From the NCBI GenBank assembly GCA_965243485.1, contig CBDEVP010000001.1:4588001-4652000 (forward strand): 64,000 nucleotides of DNA, in the 5' to 3' direction. This document shows positions 53,970 to 63,074 of the stretch, one piece after another. Position numbers and translations under genes: made by a program. Source of the DNA: UBA7330 sp965243485 (GTDB lineage Bacteria; Bacteroidota; Bacteroidia; Cytophagales; Cyclobacteriaceae). Position 1 is the stretch's first letter. Every line of letters begins with the position of its first letter. The notes under the pieces are model-generated. The model saw nothing but the letters and a program-made list of their open reading frames with translations. It searched no databases and was not told the origin of the DNA.

Positions 53970-54794
53970 ATGAGATTTACAAGGGTCATTTTGCTCCTGA
54001 TAGCTGGTTTGGCAACTGCCAGTATTTTACATGCTCAGAAATACCTCATTGAGAAAGATATTTCTTACCGCTCTTCAGAAGAAACTTCCGGCAACGATTA
54101 CATGATGGAACGTTGCATACTTGACATCTATTACCCCACTGGGGTCAAGGACTATCCCACAATATTCTGGATCCACGGAGGAGGGCTTCAAAATGGCAAC
54201 AAACACTTTCAGGAAGAGCTCATGGATCAGGGCATGGCTATCGTATCTATCAACTACCGGCTCTATCCCAGGGCCAAAGCTCCCGCATGCATAGATGATG
54301 CAGCAGCAGCCCTGGCCTGGGTTTTCAAAAACATAGAAAAATATGGTGGTGATCCCTCAAAAATATTTGTTACAGGACATTCGGCCGGAGGATACCTGGT
54401 GAGCATGATCGGTTTGGATAAGAAATACCTTGAAAAATACGAAGTAGACGCTGATCGGGTAAAGGCCTATCTCCCATTAAGTGGGCAGGCCGTGACACAC
54501 TCCACGATACGTGGTGATATGGGTTTCAGCAGGACCCAGCCAATCATAGATGAGTATGCGCCTGTCCATTTTGTGAGGGACGACGCACCGCCTTTCATTC
54601 TGATCACCGGAGGAAGAAATGATGACATCCCTGCCAGATTCGAAGAGAACCTGTATTTTAAAAGATTAATGGAACTGGCAGGTCACAGTCAAACTTTTCT
54701 ATATGAGCTTGATGGCTTTGGACACGTGCCCATGGTAGGACCTGCATGTGATCTGGTAATCAGACACATCAAAGAGCTTGTGGACGGCTCTTAA
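53970..54794 (+). CDS. Exported alpha/beta hydrolase (esterase/lipase, HSL-like)
   Basis: 274 residues. A signal peptide (ILLLIAGLATASILHAQ), then oxyanion motif WIHGGGLQNG and nucleophile elbow GHSAGGYL, in the order of the hormone-sensitive-lipase/carboxylesterase group. The catalytic Asp and His are probably in ITGGRNDDIPAR and LDGFGHVPM. Probably cleaves small esters in the periplasm or outside. The substrate is not predictable. Upstream it has a perfect inverted repeat. Confidence 0.88.
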   Translation: MRFTRVILLLIAGLATASILHAQKYLIEKDISYRSSEETSGNDYMMERCILDIYYPTGVKDYPTIFWIHGGGLQNGNKHFQEELMDQGMAIVSINYRLYPRAKAPACIDDAAAALAWVFKNIEKYGGDPSKIFVTGHSAGGYLVSMIGLDKKYLEKYEVDADRVKAYLPLSGQAVTHSTIRGDMGFSRTQPIIDEYAPVHFVRDDAPPFILITGGRNDDIPARFEENLYFKRLMELAGHSQTFLYELDGFGHVPMVGPACDLVIRHIKELVDGS

Positions 54795-54867
54795 TAATCA
54801 TTGATACATTTTTAATCATTCGTTCGGTCTGATCAGCTAACTTTATCTTTTTCCAATTAAGTCCGGA

Positions 54868-55842
54868 ATGTTTTTTATTCCCTTTAACATAAAACCTTTT
54901 CCATCAAAGATCTCAGTCAGTGACAGGATTCTACTGACCGGGTCGTGCTTTGCTGAAAACATCGGAAAGAAGCTGGAGGAAAATAAATTCAGGGTCCTCA
55001 CCAATCCTTTTGGTGTCATTTACAACCCGGCTTCAATTTTCAGATTACTGGAACAAACCATCCGTCAGTCTGTCGATAAAGAGAGAATCCTGATCAATCA
55101 CGGGATCTACTACCATTGGGATACTCATTCAACCATTTCTGCAATTTCCGAGGACGCATTATTGAAGCATTTCAGTAACAAGCTAAAAGCAACTTTATCA
55201 TTTCTAAAATCTGCCCGGGTACTCATTATCTCACTGGGCAGCAGCTGGGTTTACCGGCATAATTCAGGCAGGGAAATTGTTGCCAATTGTCACAAGGTCC
55301 CACAGAAAGAATTCACGAAATCGCTGCTATCTGTAAAAGAGATCACAGAAGGCTACTTCAGGACAATTAAGCAGATCAGGGACATCAATCCCGGCCTGGA
55401 TGTGGTGATGACCGTGAGCCCCGTAAGACATCTGAAAGAAGGCCTGGAACAAAATAATCTAAGTAAATCGATACTATTGCAGGCGGCTCATGAGATCGTA
55501 GCTGAGGATGAGAAAGCTTCGTACTTTCCCTCCTATGAAATTATGATCGATGTCCTAAGGGACTACCGCTTTTATAAAGAAGACATGGTACATCCCAATG
55601 ACCAGGCCATAGATTATATCTGGGGTGAATTCGGGAAATACAGTTTTGATCAACAGACACTTGAATTTCTTGGAGAATGGTCTCAAATTGCCAAAGCGCT
55701 GCAGCATAAACCATTTCATCCTGAGTCAACGGCTCATCAAACATTCCTAAAGAATACCCTTGGTAAACTACTCGCTCTTAAAGACGTTGTTGATGTAGAG
55801 AGGGAACTAAATATGATTGAAAAACAATTGATCGCGTCATGA
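54868..55842 (+). CDS. GSCFA domain protein
   Basis: 324 residues. The naming motif LLTGSCFAENIG is at residues 22-33, followed by NPFGVIYNPASI and later VVMTVSPVRHLKEG and EDMVHPNDQAIDYIW, the block structure of GDSL/SGNH-like hydrolases (the DxxH in VHPND suits the catalytic His block). GSCFA proteins are widespread in Bacteroidota and Alphaproteobacteria and probably are esterases on glycans; the substrate is unknown. It overlaps the DUF255 gene by 4 bp. Confidence 0.9.
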   Translation: MFFIPFNIKPFPSKISVSDRILLTGSCFAENIGKKLEENKFRVLTNPFGVIYNPASIFRLLEQTIRQSVDKERILINHGIYYHWDTHSTISAISEDALLKHFSNKLKATLSFLKSARVLIISLGSSWVYRHNSGREIVANCHKVPQKEFTKSLLSVKEITEGYFRTIKQIRDINPGLDVVMTVSPVRHLKEGLEQNNLSKSILLQAAHEIVAEDEKASYFPSYEIMIDVLRDYRFYKEDMVHPNDQAIDYIWGEFGKYSFDQQTLEFLGEWSQIAKALQHKPFHPESTAHQTFLKNTLGKLLALKDVVDVERELNMIEKQLIAS

Positions 55843-57938
55843 ACCATTCTCTCATTTTATTACTATTACTGGCAATTTCCTGTAAACCATCTATGAAAAA
55901 AGAATCCTATCAGCATTCCAACGCATTGATCAATGAATCGAGCCCCTATCTGTTGCAACATGCTCACAACCCTGTTGACTGGTATCCCTGGGGAATGGAA
56001 GCACTGGAAAAAGCAAAGGCAGAAGATAAACCTATTCTCCTCAGCATTGGCTATTCCTCCTGCCACTGGTGTCATGTGATGGCCCATGAATCGTTTGAAA
56101 ATGACACTATCGCTGAAATCATGAATACCCACTTCGTTAACATAAAGCTGGACAGGGAAGAGCGGCCCGATATTGACCAGATTTACATGGACGCTGTGCA
56201 GGCGATGGGTATTAACGGAGGATGGCCGCTGAATGTCTTCCTTTTTCCCGATCAGAAGCCTTTTTACGGAGGCACCTACTTCCCACCTCAAAACTGGAAG
56301 AAACTGCTGGAAGCCGTGGCCCAGGCCTATGAGAATGATAAAGAAAAACTTTACGAATCAGCATTGAATTTCACAAAAGCGCTTAATCAGAAGGAATCCG
56401 AAGCTTTAGGTTTGGGAAGTCAGAACATCGAGATTGATCGGGGTCAGATAGACAAAGCTATCGATAAGTTGAAAATGGCATTTGATCAAGAATGGGGAGG
56501 GATAAAGAAAGCACCGAAATTTCCGATGCCATCGGTTTGGCAATTTCTGGCTCACTATTATTACTTTTCTCAGGATTCCGCTGCATTGCATCACCTGAAA
56601 TTTACATTGGATAAGATAGCCATGGGTGGGATTTATGACCATGTCGGTGGCGGATTTTCCCGGTACTCCGTCGATCGCGAGTGGCATGTCCCCCACTTTG
56701 AAAAGATGCTTTATGACAATGGGCAGCTATTAAGCCTTTTTGCCAACGTCTATAAGCTGACCGGAGACCCATATTATGCACAGGTGATGCGAGAAACTGC
56801 CGTATGGCTTACCCGGGAAATGCTTTCAGAAAATGGTGGCTTATATGCCGGAATGGATGCAGACAGCGAGGGTGTGGAAGGTAAATACTATGTCTGGACC
56901 CAGGATGAGCTGAAAGAAATTGCCGGAGATCAGGGAAATGATCTACTTGCCTTCTTTGACGTCCGCACCAATGGTAACTGGGAAGGTAAAAATGTACTTC
57001 GTACGCTTAAGAAACCGGAGGATTTTTGCCGGGAAAAAGGCCTTGATCCCGAAGTATTCAATCGAGCGGTCAGCAAATTCAAACTTAAAGCCCTGGAAGA
57101 AAGGCAAAAAAGGATCAAACCCGGACTTGATACCAAGATCATTGCAGGATGGAATGGTCTGACATTAACTGGTCTGCTTGATGCCTACCAGGCTACCGGA
57201 GAAGAACAATTCGCAAAACTGGCAAGAGACAACGCCGCATTCCTGTACAATGAAATGATTCTGAACGATGGATCTCTAAAGAGGACCCATGGATCTGAAA
57301 TCAGTGGATTTCTGGAAGATTACAGTGCCGTGATCCAGTCATTCATCCGCTATTATGAAACTTTCTTCGATGAAAAATACCTGCTTTCAGCAAAGAAACT
57401 TACAGACTTTACATTGGATCAGTTTTACGATCCAAAGGATTCGCTCTTCTTTTTTACGGGAGATCAGTCTGAAGCACTCATTGCACGGAAAAAAGAGGTC
57501 TTTGATAATGTGATACCCTCCTCCAATTCAATGATGGCCGAAAATCTGTTTAAGCTTGGCCTGATCTTCGATGAGGAGACTTACACAAAAACTGCGGAGA
57601 AAATGCTCAATCAGGTGTCCGATCTGTTGTCGAAGGAACCTGAGTATTTGTCATACTGGAATAACATCGCACTTAATCAGCTTGGACAAAATGCTGAAGT
57701 GGTGATAGTAGGCGGACAGTATGAAAAGTTTGGCCACGAATTAAACAGATCGTTCATCCCGGATATGACTGTCATGGCCAGCGAAAAAAGCACTGATCTC
57801 CCATTGTTTGAATACAAAACAACTGAAGACGGTGAAACAACCATTTATGTCTGCTACAATAAAGCCTGCAGGCAGCCGGTCACTAAACCTGAGTTGGCCA
57901 GGGAACAATTGCTTGCCAAAACAAAAGTTTTTAACTAA
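55839..57938 (+). CDS. DUF255/thioredoxin-domain protein (SSP411/YyaL family), predicted lipoprotein
   Basis: 699 residues. The thioredoxin-like N-terminal domain has SPYLLQHAHNPVDWYPWG and the CHWC active site (C75-C78), followed by an alpha/alpha barrel with HVGGGFSRYSVD and WHVPHFEKMLYDN, the spermatogenesis-associated-protein-20 pattern. Most homologues are cytoplasmic; here a lipoprotein signal (LLLLLAISC, lipid Cys at 15) precedes the domain, so it should sit in the periplasm. Function of the family is unclear; the barrel resembles N-acylglucosamine epimerases. Overlaps the GSCFA gene. Confidence 0.9.
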   Translation: MNHSLILLLLLAISCKPSMKKESYQHSNALINESSPYLLQHAHNPVDWYPWGMEALEKAKAEDKPILLSIGYSSCHWCHVMAHESFENDTIAEIMNTHFVNIKLDREERPDIDQIYMDAVQAMGINGGWPLNVFLFPDQKPFYGGTYFPPQNWKKLLEAVAQAYENDKEKLYESALNFTKALNQKESEALGLGSQNIEIDRGQIDKAIDKLKMAFDQEWGGIKKAPKFPMPSVWQFLAHYYYFSQDSAALHHLKFTLDKIAMGGIYDHVGGGFSRYSVDREWHVPHFEKMLYDNGQLLSLFANVYKLTGDPYYAQVMRETAVWLTREMLSENGGLYAGMDADSEGVEGKYYVWTQDELKEIAGDQGNDLLAFFDVRTNGNWEGKNVLRTLKKPEDFCREKGLDPEVFNRAVSKFKLKALEERQKRIKPGLDTKIIAGWNGLTLTGLLDAYQATGEEQFAKLARDNAAFLYNEMILNDGSLKRTHGSEISGFLEDYSAVIQSFIRYYETFFDEKYLLSAKKLTDFTLDQFYDPKDSLFFFTGDQSEALIARKKEVFDNVIPSSNSMMAENLFKLGLIFDEETYTKTAEKMLNQVSDLLSKEPEYLSYWNNIALNQLGQNAEVVIVGGQYEKFGHELNRSFIPDMTVMASEKSTDLPLFEYKTTEDGETTIYVCYNKACRQPVTKPELAREQLLAKTKVFN

Positions 57939-57972
57939 ATATTTATATATTAGCTGTTAAATCAGCTATAAC

Positions 57973-58164
57973 GTGGAAAGTTTAAAAGAAGATAAGATTC
58001 AGGTCGAGCGGATTAGAATGCTTATTAAGAACAATAAGGATCTGCATCCCGATCATCTTGAAGGTTTTGCCAGGAAGTACGAGGAATTGATTGAACTCAC
58101 GGAAGTTTCATTCCAAATGATTGACCATCTGGTCAAAAGGCTTCACAACCAAAATTCTGCATAG
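57973..58164 (+). CDS. Small hypothetical helical protein
   Basis: 63 residues from a GTG start at 57973. Mostly amphipathic helices, many charged residues (EDKIQVERIRMLIKNNKDL). No membrane segment and no motif. Located between the DUF255 and priA genes in the same orientation. Being short and unrecognised, it may be a small regulator or part of a larger assembly; the coding look is fair because of the balanced hydrophobic periodicity. Confidence 0.55.
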   Translation: MESLKEDKIQVERIRMLIKNNKDLHPDHLEGFARKYEELIELTEVSFQMIDHLVKRLHNQNSA

Positions 58165-58209
58165 GTCCCTGTGCCAATGGCCAAAGCTTCTGTTTAACTT
58201 AGCCTTCCA

Positions 58210-60675
58210 TTGATTTTTGCAGAAGTAATACTACCCATTCCCTTATTCAGGACCTTTACCTATTTTATACCTGAAAGTCTTGAGGGCACTGCCAGCATTG
58301 GCGACAGGGTGATCGTTCTGTTCGGTGGCAGAAAGGTTCTCACCGGAGTCATTTACAAGCTGCATGGCAATAAGCCAAAAGATTTCGAACCTAAGGAGGT
58401 CATTGATGTCCTGGATGAAACACCGTCCATCAATGCGTACCAGCTGGCATTTTTTGAGTGGATCGGTAGATATTACATGTGTGCCCTGGGCGAAGTGATT
58501 CAGGCGGCATTACCTGCAGGGATGAAGATCTCCAGTGACTCCTATTTGTCGTTGAAAGAGGGCTTTGACCCGGACGAGGCGGATCTTTCAGAAAAAGAAA
58601 CGATCATACTCAACCATCTGGCAAAAGGCGACCTGAAGATCCATGAAGTGGGAAAGCTCCTGAATATCCAGTCCCCGCATTATCACGTAAAGAAACTATC
58701 TGAAAAGAAAGCCGTACAGCTCTTCGAACAGCTGAATGATAAGTATACCCCTAAAACCGAGAAAAGGATCAGGATCACCCCTTCTCTCCTTGCTACCAGC
58801 CAACTCGATGAGGTGGCAGCCTCCCTTGAGGCCCGGCCGAAACAACACGATGTGTTAATGAGCTACCTCCGGATCACAGATGCACTGGATAAGCCGCAGG
58901 TAAATGAACAGGGGATTTCGAAGAAAAAATTGCTTGAAGAATCAGCGCTCAGCCCTTCAAGTATCAATACCCTGATCAAAAATGCGGTGTTTGAAGAATG
59001 GGAACAAAAAGTTTCAAGGGTTGAGACGGAGGCCATCTCTCAACACCCCGGACCGTCACTTTCTACAGCGCAGGCTGAGGCAAGGGACCGTATCATTTCG
59101 CTGTTTAAACAAAAAGACGTGGTCCTCCTCAAGGGAGTGACAGGAAGCGGTAAGACAGAGATCTACATTTCACTGATCCGGGAGGTGATAAATTCGGGCG
59201 GTACGGTGCTTTACCTGCTACCTGAAATTGCCCTCACCACACAGATCATCAAACGATTAGCTGCCGTTTTCGGGAATGATTTTGGGGTTTACCATTCCAG
59301 GTACTCGGACAACGAACGGGTAGAGATCTATGAAAATGTTCTGCAGAATAAATATCCTTTGGTGGTGGGGGTGCGAAGTGCGGTATTTCTTCCTTTTACC
59401 AACCTATCACTGGTCATCGTGGATGAAGAGCATGAAACCTCATACAAACAGTTTGATCCGGCTCCCAGGTATCACGCCCGGGATGCAGCCATTTATCTGT
59501 CCGCCCTTCATAAAGGCAAGACTTTACTGGGGACCGCAACACCTTCGATAGAGTCTTATCATAACGCCCTCAGTGGTAAATATGGCCTCGTGAATCTGGA
59601 TAAGAGATTTGGGGAGGTCAGCTTGCCCGAAGTGCAGATCGTGGATATGGTGAGAGAGAAAAGCAAAAAGACCCTAAAAGGAAACTTTTCATCTGTGCTT
59701 TATCAGAAGATTACTGAAGAGCTGGAAGCAGGCAAACAGATCATCATTTTTCAAAACCGCAGAGGGTATGCGCCCTTCCTGTCCTGTGATTCATGCGGAC
59801 ATATCCCCAAATGTCCGAACTGTGATGTGAGCCTGACCTATCATGCACATACAAATTTCATTATGTGCCACTATTGCGGGTATCGCATGGAAACGATCAT
59901 CGAATGCCCGGATTGTCTCTCTACTCAAATAAAAGCCATCAGTTATGGTACGGAAAAGCTGGAGGAGGAACTGAGGATCCTCTTTCCCGAAGCCAGCGTG
60001 AGCCGGATGGACCTTGATTCTACAAGGAGCAAATTCAGCTATGAAAAGATCATCCAGTCTTTTGAAACCGGAGAAATTGATATCCTGGTTGGCACGCAGA
60101 TGGTGGCTAAAGGGCTGGATTTTGATCATGTGACCCTTGTGGGAATCTTCGATACGGACCGGATGATCCATTTTCCGGATTTCAGGTCCCATGAGCGGGC
60201 CTTTCAGCTGATGTACCAGGTAAGTGGAAGGGCCGGAAGAAAGAAAGATGCCGGTGTCGTGGTCATACAAACCAACAATCCTGGTCAGAAAATCCTGGAT
60301 CGGGTAAAAAACCATGATTATGTGGGTTTTTATAAAAGCGAACTGGATGAGCGGGAAACTTATCACTACCCTCCCTTCTATCGGATCATCCTGATCACTG
60401 TCAAGCATAAGGACAAAAACATCAGCCTCCAGGCTGCCCAATTCCTGGTAAATGAAGCGATCCGCAATTTGGGAAAGCAACGCATCAATGGGCCCGTAGA
60501 ACCTATCATTTCACGGATCCGTAATCAATATCTATTTGACATCACCATCAAGCTTGAAAAACAGGGACTGAAACTGGCTGCAATCAAAGAATTCCTTCTT
60601 AATTCGCGTAATATCCTGACCAGTCAGCGTTCCTTTAGGAGCGTGAAGGTTATTTTTGATGTTGATCCTGTATAG
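58210..60675 (+). CDS. priA: Primosomal protein N' (replication restart helicase PriA)
   Basis: 821 residues from a TTG start (FAEVILPIPLFRTFTYFIP). The N-terminal DNA-binding domain is followed by a winged-helix region, then helicase motifs: Walker A LKGVTGSGKTEIY, DEEH in VIVDEEHETSYKQFDP, and GTATPSIES. The zinc site is the cysteine set CDSCGHIPKCPNCD plus CHYCGY and CPDC. Motifs V and VI are VGTQMVAKGLDFDHV and QVSGRAGR. It reloads the replisome at stalled forks. It is intact. Confidence 0.96.
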   Translation: MIFAEVILPIPLFRTFTYFIPESLEGTASIGDRVIVLFGGRKVLTGVIYKLHGNKPKDFEPKEVIDVLDETPSINAYQLAFFEWIGRYYMCALGEVIQAALPAGMKISSDSYLSLKEGFDPDEADLSEKETIILNHLAKGDLKIHEVGKLLNIQSPHYHVKKLSEKKAVQLFEQLNDKYTPKTEKRIRITPSLLATSQLDEVAASLEARPKQHDVLMSYLRITDALDKPQVNEQGISKKKLLEESALSPSSINTLIKNAVFEEWEQKVSRVETEAISQHPGPSLSTAQAEARDRIISLFKQKDVVLLKGVTGSGKTEIYISLIREVINSGGTVLYLLPEIALTTQIIKRLAAVFGNDFGVYHSRYSDNERVEIYENVLQNKYPLVVGVRSAVFLPFTNLSLVIVDEEHETSYKQFDPAPRYHARDAAIYLSALHKGKTLLGTATPSIESYHNALSGKYGLVNLDKRFGEVSLPEVQIVDMVREKSKKTLKGNFSSVLYQKITEELEAGKQIIIFQNRRGYAPFLSCDSCGHIPKCPNCDVSLTYHAHTNFIMCHYCGYRMETIIECPDCLSTQIKAISYGTEKLEEELRILFPEASVSRMDLDSTRSKFSYEKIIQSFETGEIDILVGTQMVAKGLDFDHVTLVGIFDTDRMIHFPDFRSHERAFQLMYQVSGRAGRKKDAGVVVIQTNNPGQKILDRVKNHDYVGFYKSELDERETYHYPPFYRIILITVKHKDKNISLQAAQFLVNEAIRNLGKQRINGPVEPIISRIRNQYLFDITIKLEKQGLKLAAIKEFLLNSRNILTSQRSFRSVKVIFDVDPV

Positions 60676-60683
60676 GGCATAAA

Positions 60684-61412
60684 ATGAGAGGCATTGCAGC
60701 GATTTTAATTCTTTGGTTGGTCTTTACAACCTCTTGTGATCCATGCGAAAACTGCGGGGAGCCGCTGCTTTTTGAACCCACAGTGGCCCTGATCTTCATC
60801 AACAATGATACCCTGGGAAAACTCACTTCCGAACTTGGCCTGATTACCGATTCGCTGGAAAGAAGTGAAGACAGGGAAAGTAATGCAGCGGATCAGCTCG
60901 ACTCAATGGAAGCCAGACTGATCGTTGTCAATGATTCCATTGATAACGGCAATGCATCTTACGAAGCTGAAAGGGACCAGCTGGAAGATCTGATAGGCAT
61001 TTATATCGATTCGCTGGGGTATTATACGGAGCTGATAGGAAATATTGATTCGGTGTATGATTATCTGATCGATCAGCGAAGGGATGTATCAAACGGATTG
61101 CTCAAAGTGGATACCCTCTTCATCAATGGACAATACCTTACCTATGATGACAGTATAGAGACCTACGATGCTCCATTGTTGATGAATGAAGAATCGTTTA
61201 CCCAATTTGAGGTGGTCATAGGTGATTTCAGGGGTGAGATCGCCTTTGACTATGAATTGAGAGAATCGGTAGATGCCACCCGTGAAATCAAATTAAGAGC
61301 CTACGATATCTTCCCGACAGATTTTTTTGGTTTTGATTCACTGGAGGGACCCTCCTGTGTAACACCACAATGCAGAGACAATGAAACGACTGTGTATCTA
61401 TATTTTCAGTAG
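60684..61412 (+). CDS. Lipoprotein, probably DUF6452-like
   Basis: 242 residues. Lipoprotein signal ILWLVFTTSC (lipid Cys at 18), followed by CENCGEP, with two more cysteines, and a coiled middle (LERSEDRESNAADQLDSM). The C-terminal beta-rich region holds the paired cysteines of GPSCVTPQCRDNE, a feature of a Bacteroidota lipoprotein family that is encoded directly before a DUF6048 protein. It overlaps the next gene by 32 bp. Function unknown; a role in outer-membrane biogenesis is possible. Confidence 0.7.
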   Translation: MRGIAAILILWLVFTTSCDPCENCGEPLLFEPTVALIFINNDTLGKLTSELGLITDSLERSEDRESNAADQLDSMEARLIVVNDSIDNGNASYEAERDQLEDLIGIYIDSLGYYTELIGNIDSVYDYLIDQRRDVSNGLLKVDTLFINGQYLTYDDSIETYDAPLLMNEESFTQFEVVIGDFRGEIAFDYELRESVDATREIKLRAYDIFPTDFFGFDSLEGPSCVTPQCRDNETTVYLYFQ

Positions 61413-62073
61413 CCTTTGGTCAGTATTTCTGCTGGCCCAGGAGTCAGCACCTGATACGACGATCATTGAATCTGTTAAATTCATACGGCCATCGGTTTAT
61501 TTTGATTATGGAAAATTGATTACCAAACTGATCGATTATGAAGATAAACTGGAAGGAGCTGCTTCATTGCTTATTCTGGAACAGTACGAATTAATTGGTG
61601 AGGCAGGCCGGGCAACGCTTGCTCCAGAGGAATCATTTACCAATGGCAATTATTCATCCACAGGGAGTTACTACCGCTTTGGAGCCGGTTACCTGGGCAC
61701 CTTCAAATCTGTATTTGCTATCGGGATGGGTGTCCGGTACGGAGTAAGCAGGTTTAGCGATCGGGGATTTATTGAGATCGAGGGTGAAAGCGGCATAGAA
61801 AATAGCTATAACAGGAAATTTGAGCGAAACAACCTGGAAGCCAGGTGGTGGGAAGTCGTGGTCACTTCAGAAAAGAAGATCCAGTTCAACAAAGAAGCTC
61901 CCGGAGCCTGGTACAATGACCTTTTGAGCATTGGCTTTAATCTGCGGATGAGATTTCTGGTGACCTACGATCAGTTCTCCCCCATTGATGTATACAGCAT
62001 TCCCGGATACGGAAAATCCATCGATAAGTCCACCCCGGTGCTCAATCTTTTTGTGAAGGCTTATCTTTTTTAG
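61381..62073 (+). CDS. DUF6048-like outer-membrane protein
   Basis: 230 residues. A signal peptide (RLCIYIFSSLWSVFLLAQ) and a body of alternating beta strands with aromatics; the end NLFVKAYLF is like the last strand of an outer-membrane barrel. Segments FIRPSVYFDYGKLI and GYLGTFKSVFAIGMGVRYG are typical of this Bacteroidota family. It overlaps the preceding lipoprotein gene by 32 bp, a pairing seen repeatedly in the phylum. No function known. Confidence 0.75.
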   Translation: MKRLCIYIFSSLWSVFLLAQESAPDTTIIESVKFIRPSVYFDYGKLITKLIDYEDKLEGAASLLILEQYELIGEAGRATLAPEESFTNGNYSSTGSYYRFGAGYLGTFKSVFAIGMGVRYGVSRFSDRGFIEIEGESGIENSYNRKFERNNLEARWWEVVVTSEKKIQFNKEAPGAWYNDLLSIGFNLRMRFLVTYDQFSPIDVYSIPGYGKSIDKSTPVLNLFVKAYLF

Positions 62074-62100
62074 AGACAATTCACCAGGCTAAAAAGTGGT

Positions 62101-62307
62101 CTATTCCAGCACCTTGCAATACGGAGGTGAAACATGCAGGAATTCATTCACCCAAAATCTTTGGGTAGAAATGCCATCTTCAAACTCTTCATAAGCCTGT
62201 AGCACCATACCAGAAAGGATACCATTTTCAGCCATTTCATCATTTATTCTGGATATATGAATTTTCACTTTCCTGAACGAAATCTTAGGTTCCTGAAGAA
62301 TGAGCAT
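62101..62307 (-). CDS. Possible small protein, 68 residues, unknown
   Basis: Reads MLILQEPKISFRKVKIHISR, then an acidic middle and VNEFLHVSPPYCKVLE. No other gene uses this stretch, and the composition is protein-like, with spaced aromatic residues. It is in the same frame as an upstream stop-terminated stretch (QEREEPYDHPEFWKVREAKEI ends at a TAG near 62338), so the two could be parts of one broken gene. No promoter or family was recognised. Confidence 0.4.
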   Translation of the reverse strand: MLILQEPKISFRKVKIHISRINDEMAENGILSGMVLQAYEEFEDGISTQRFWVNEFLHVSPPYCKVLE

Positions 62308-62327
62308 TGATGAGTTGATTATTAGGT

Positions 62328-62462
62328 TTAAATTCTAAATCTCCTTTGCTTCGCGTACTTTCCAAAATTCCGGATGATCATAGGGCTCCTCCCGTTCCTG
62401 AACCGTACAGATATGGTCTCAAGTATGGTCTTCACACAAAGCGAAAGTATTTGCTCTTTCAT
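62328..62462 (-). CDS. Possible 44-residue protein or gene remnant
   Basis: A minus-strand ATG at 62462 opens 44 codons (MKEQILSLCVKTILETISVR...). Its second half is poor in protein-like features, while the next frame over the same bases reads QEREEPYDHPEFWKVREAKE, which looks much more like real coding sequence. A frame change inside a former small gene would explain both. Together with the 68-residue frame it fills most of the 500-bp gap between the DUF6048-like and the regulator gene. Confidence 0.25.
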   Translation of the reverse strand: MKEQILSLCVKTILETISVRFRNGRSPMIIRNFGKYAKQRRFRI

Positions 62463-62522
62463 CAACCTTTAACGCAGTTTTGACACTCTTTTACTTTTGT
62501 AGATGATTTTTGGCATATTTGG

Positions 62523-62558
62523 CTACAATTTTATAATCATATTGTAGTTAATAACTAC
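62523..62558. promoter_or_regulatory. Nested inverted repeats upstream of the XRE-like regulator
   Basis: CTACAAT (62523-62529) and ATTGTAG (62541-62547) form one inverted repeat, and GTAGTTA-A-TAACTAC (62544-62558) a second perfect one sharing the GTAG. They end 25-45 bp before the possible starts of the helix-turn-helix gene. Such overlapping palindromes are typical operators of self-regulating repressors. Confidence 0.5.
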
Positions 62559-62603
62559 TATTTTAGCTATTTTAAACATTATTTGCAAATATTTACGACT
62601 ATT

Positions 62604-63041
62604 TTGGGTGTTTTCAACAGCAATATTCGTTTTCTAAGGAAAAAATTAGGGTTGAGCCAGCAAAAATTAGCGGAAGAACTTGGTGAGAAAAGAGGAAAGA
62701 TTGCAGCTTATGAAGAAGCTGCTGATGCCCGGCCCGATTTTTACAAGAAGTTGATAGAAAAGTATCGGATTGACCTTCATTTGTTCCTGACTGAGGAGAT
62801 GACCGAAGATTCTTACCTTTCCTTCTTTCTTTCAGAAGATTCAGGAATGAAAGTCAGTGAACCATCCGGAGAATATCTCAGCAAATCTGAGATGATCAGC
62901 TATGTTCAGAGACTTAAGAACGAACCTGATCCCGAGATCAGGCTTCAACTGGCAGACAGGATCACAACCATGATCGTAAATCTTATTGAGGAAAATGGAA
63001 ATCTCCACAAAGAAATGCTGGAAATGATAAGGAATGCTTAG
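62604..63041 (+). CDS. XRE-family helix-turn-helix regulator
   Basis: About 145 residues. The DNA-binding domain is NIRFLRKKLGLSQQKLAEEL and GEKRGKIAAYEEAADARPDF, a helix-turn-helix of the Cro/CI type, although the residue run after the recognition helix (EKRGKIAAYE) is specific to this group. The C-terminal part is helical and acidic (EDSGMKVSEPSGEYLSKSEM), with a possible dimerisation helix at the end. The start is uncertain: TTG at 62604 or the in-frame TTG at 62583. It converges on surE (33 bp gap). It probably controls its own promoter; other targets are unknown. Confidence 0.8.
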   Translation: MGVFNSNIRFLRKKLGLSQQKLAEELGEKRGKIAAYEEAADARPDFYKKLIEKYRIDLHLFLTEEMTEDSYLSFFLSEDSGMKVSEPSGEYLSKSEMISYVQRLKNEPDPEIRLQLADRITTMIVNLIEENGNLHKEMLEMIRNA

Positions 63042-63074
63042 CCATGGACTGGATCCCGGAATATGGGGTAAGGG

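Noticed and set aside
54838..54845. TAACTTTA as promoter of the GSCFA gene
   Set aside because: Seven-of-eight -7 match without any TTG box upstream; too common in A/T-rich DNA.
59791..60480. 229-residue minus-strand frame opposite priA
   Set aside because: Antisense to the conserved helicase core; no motif; explained by codon use of the sense gene.
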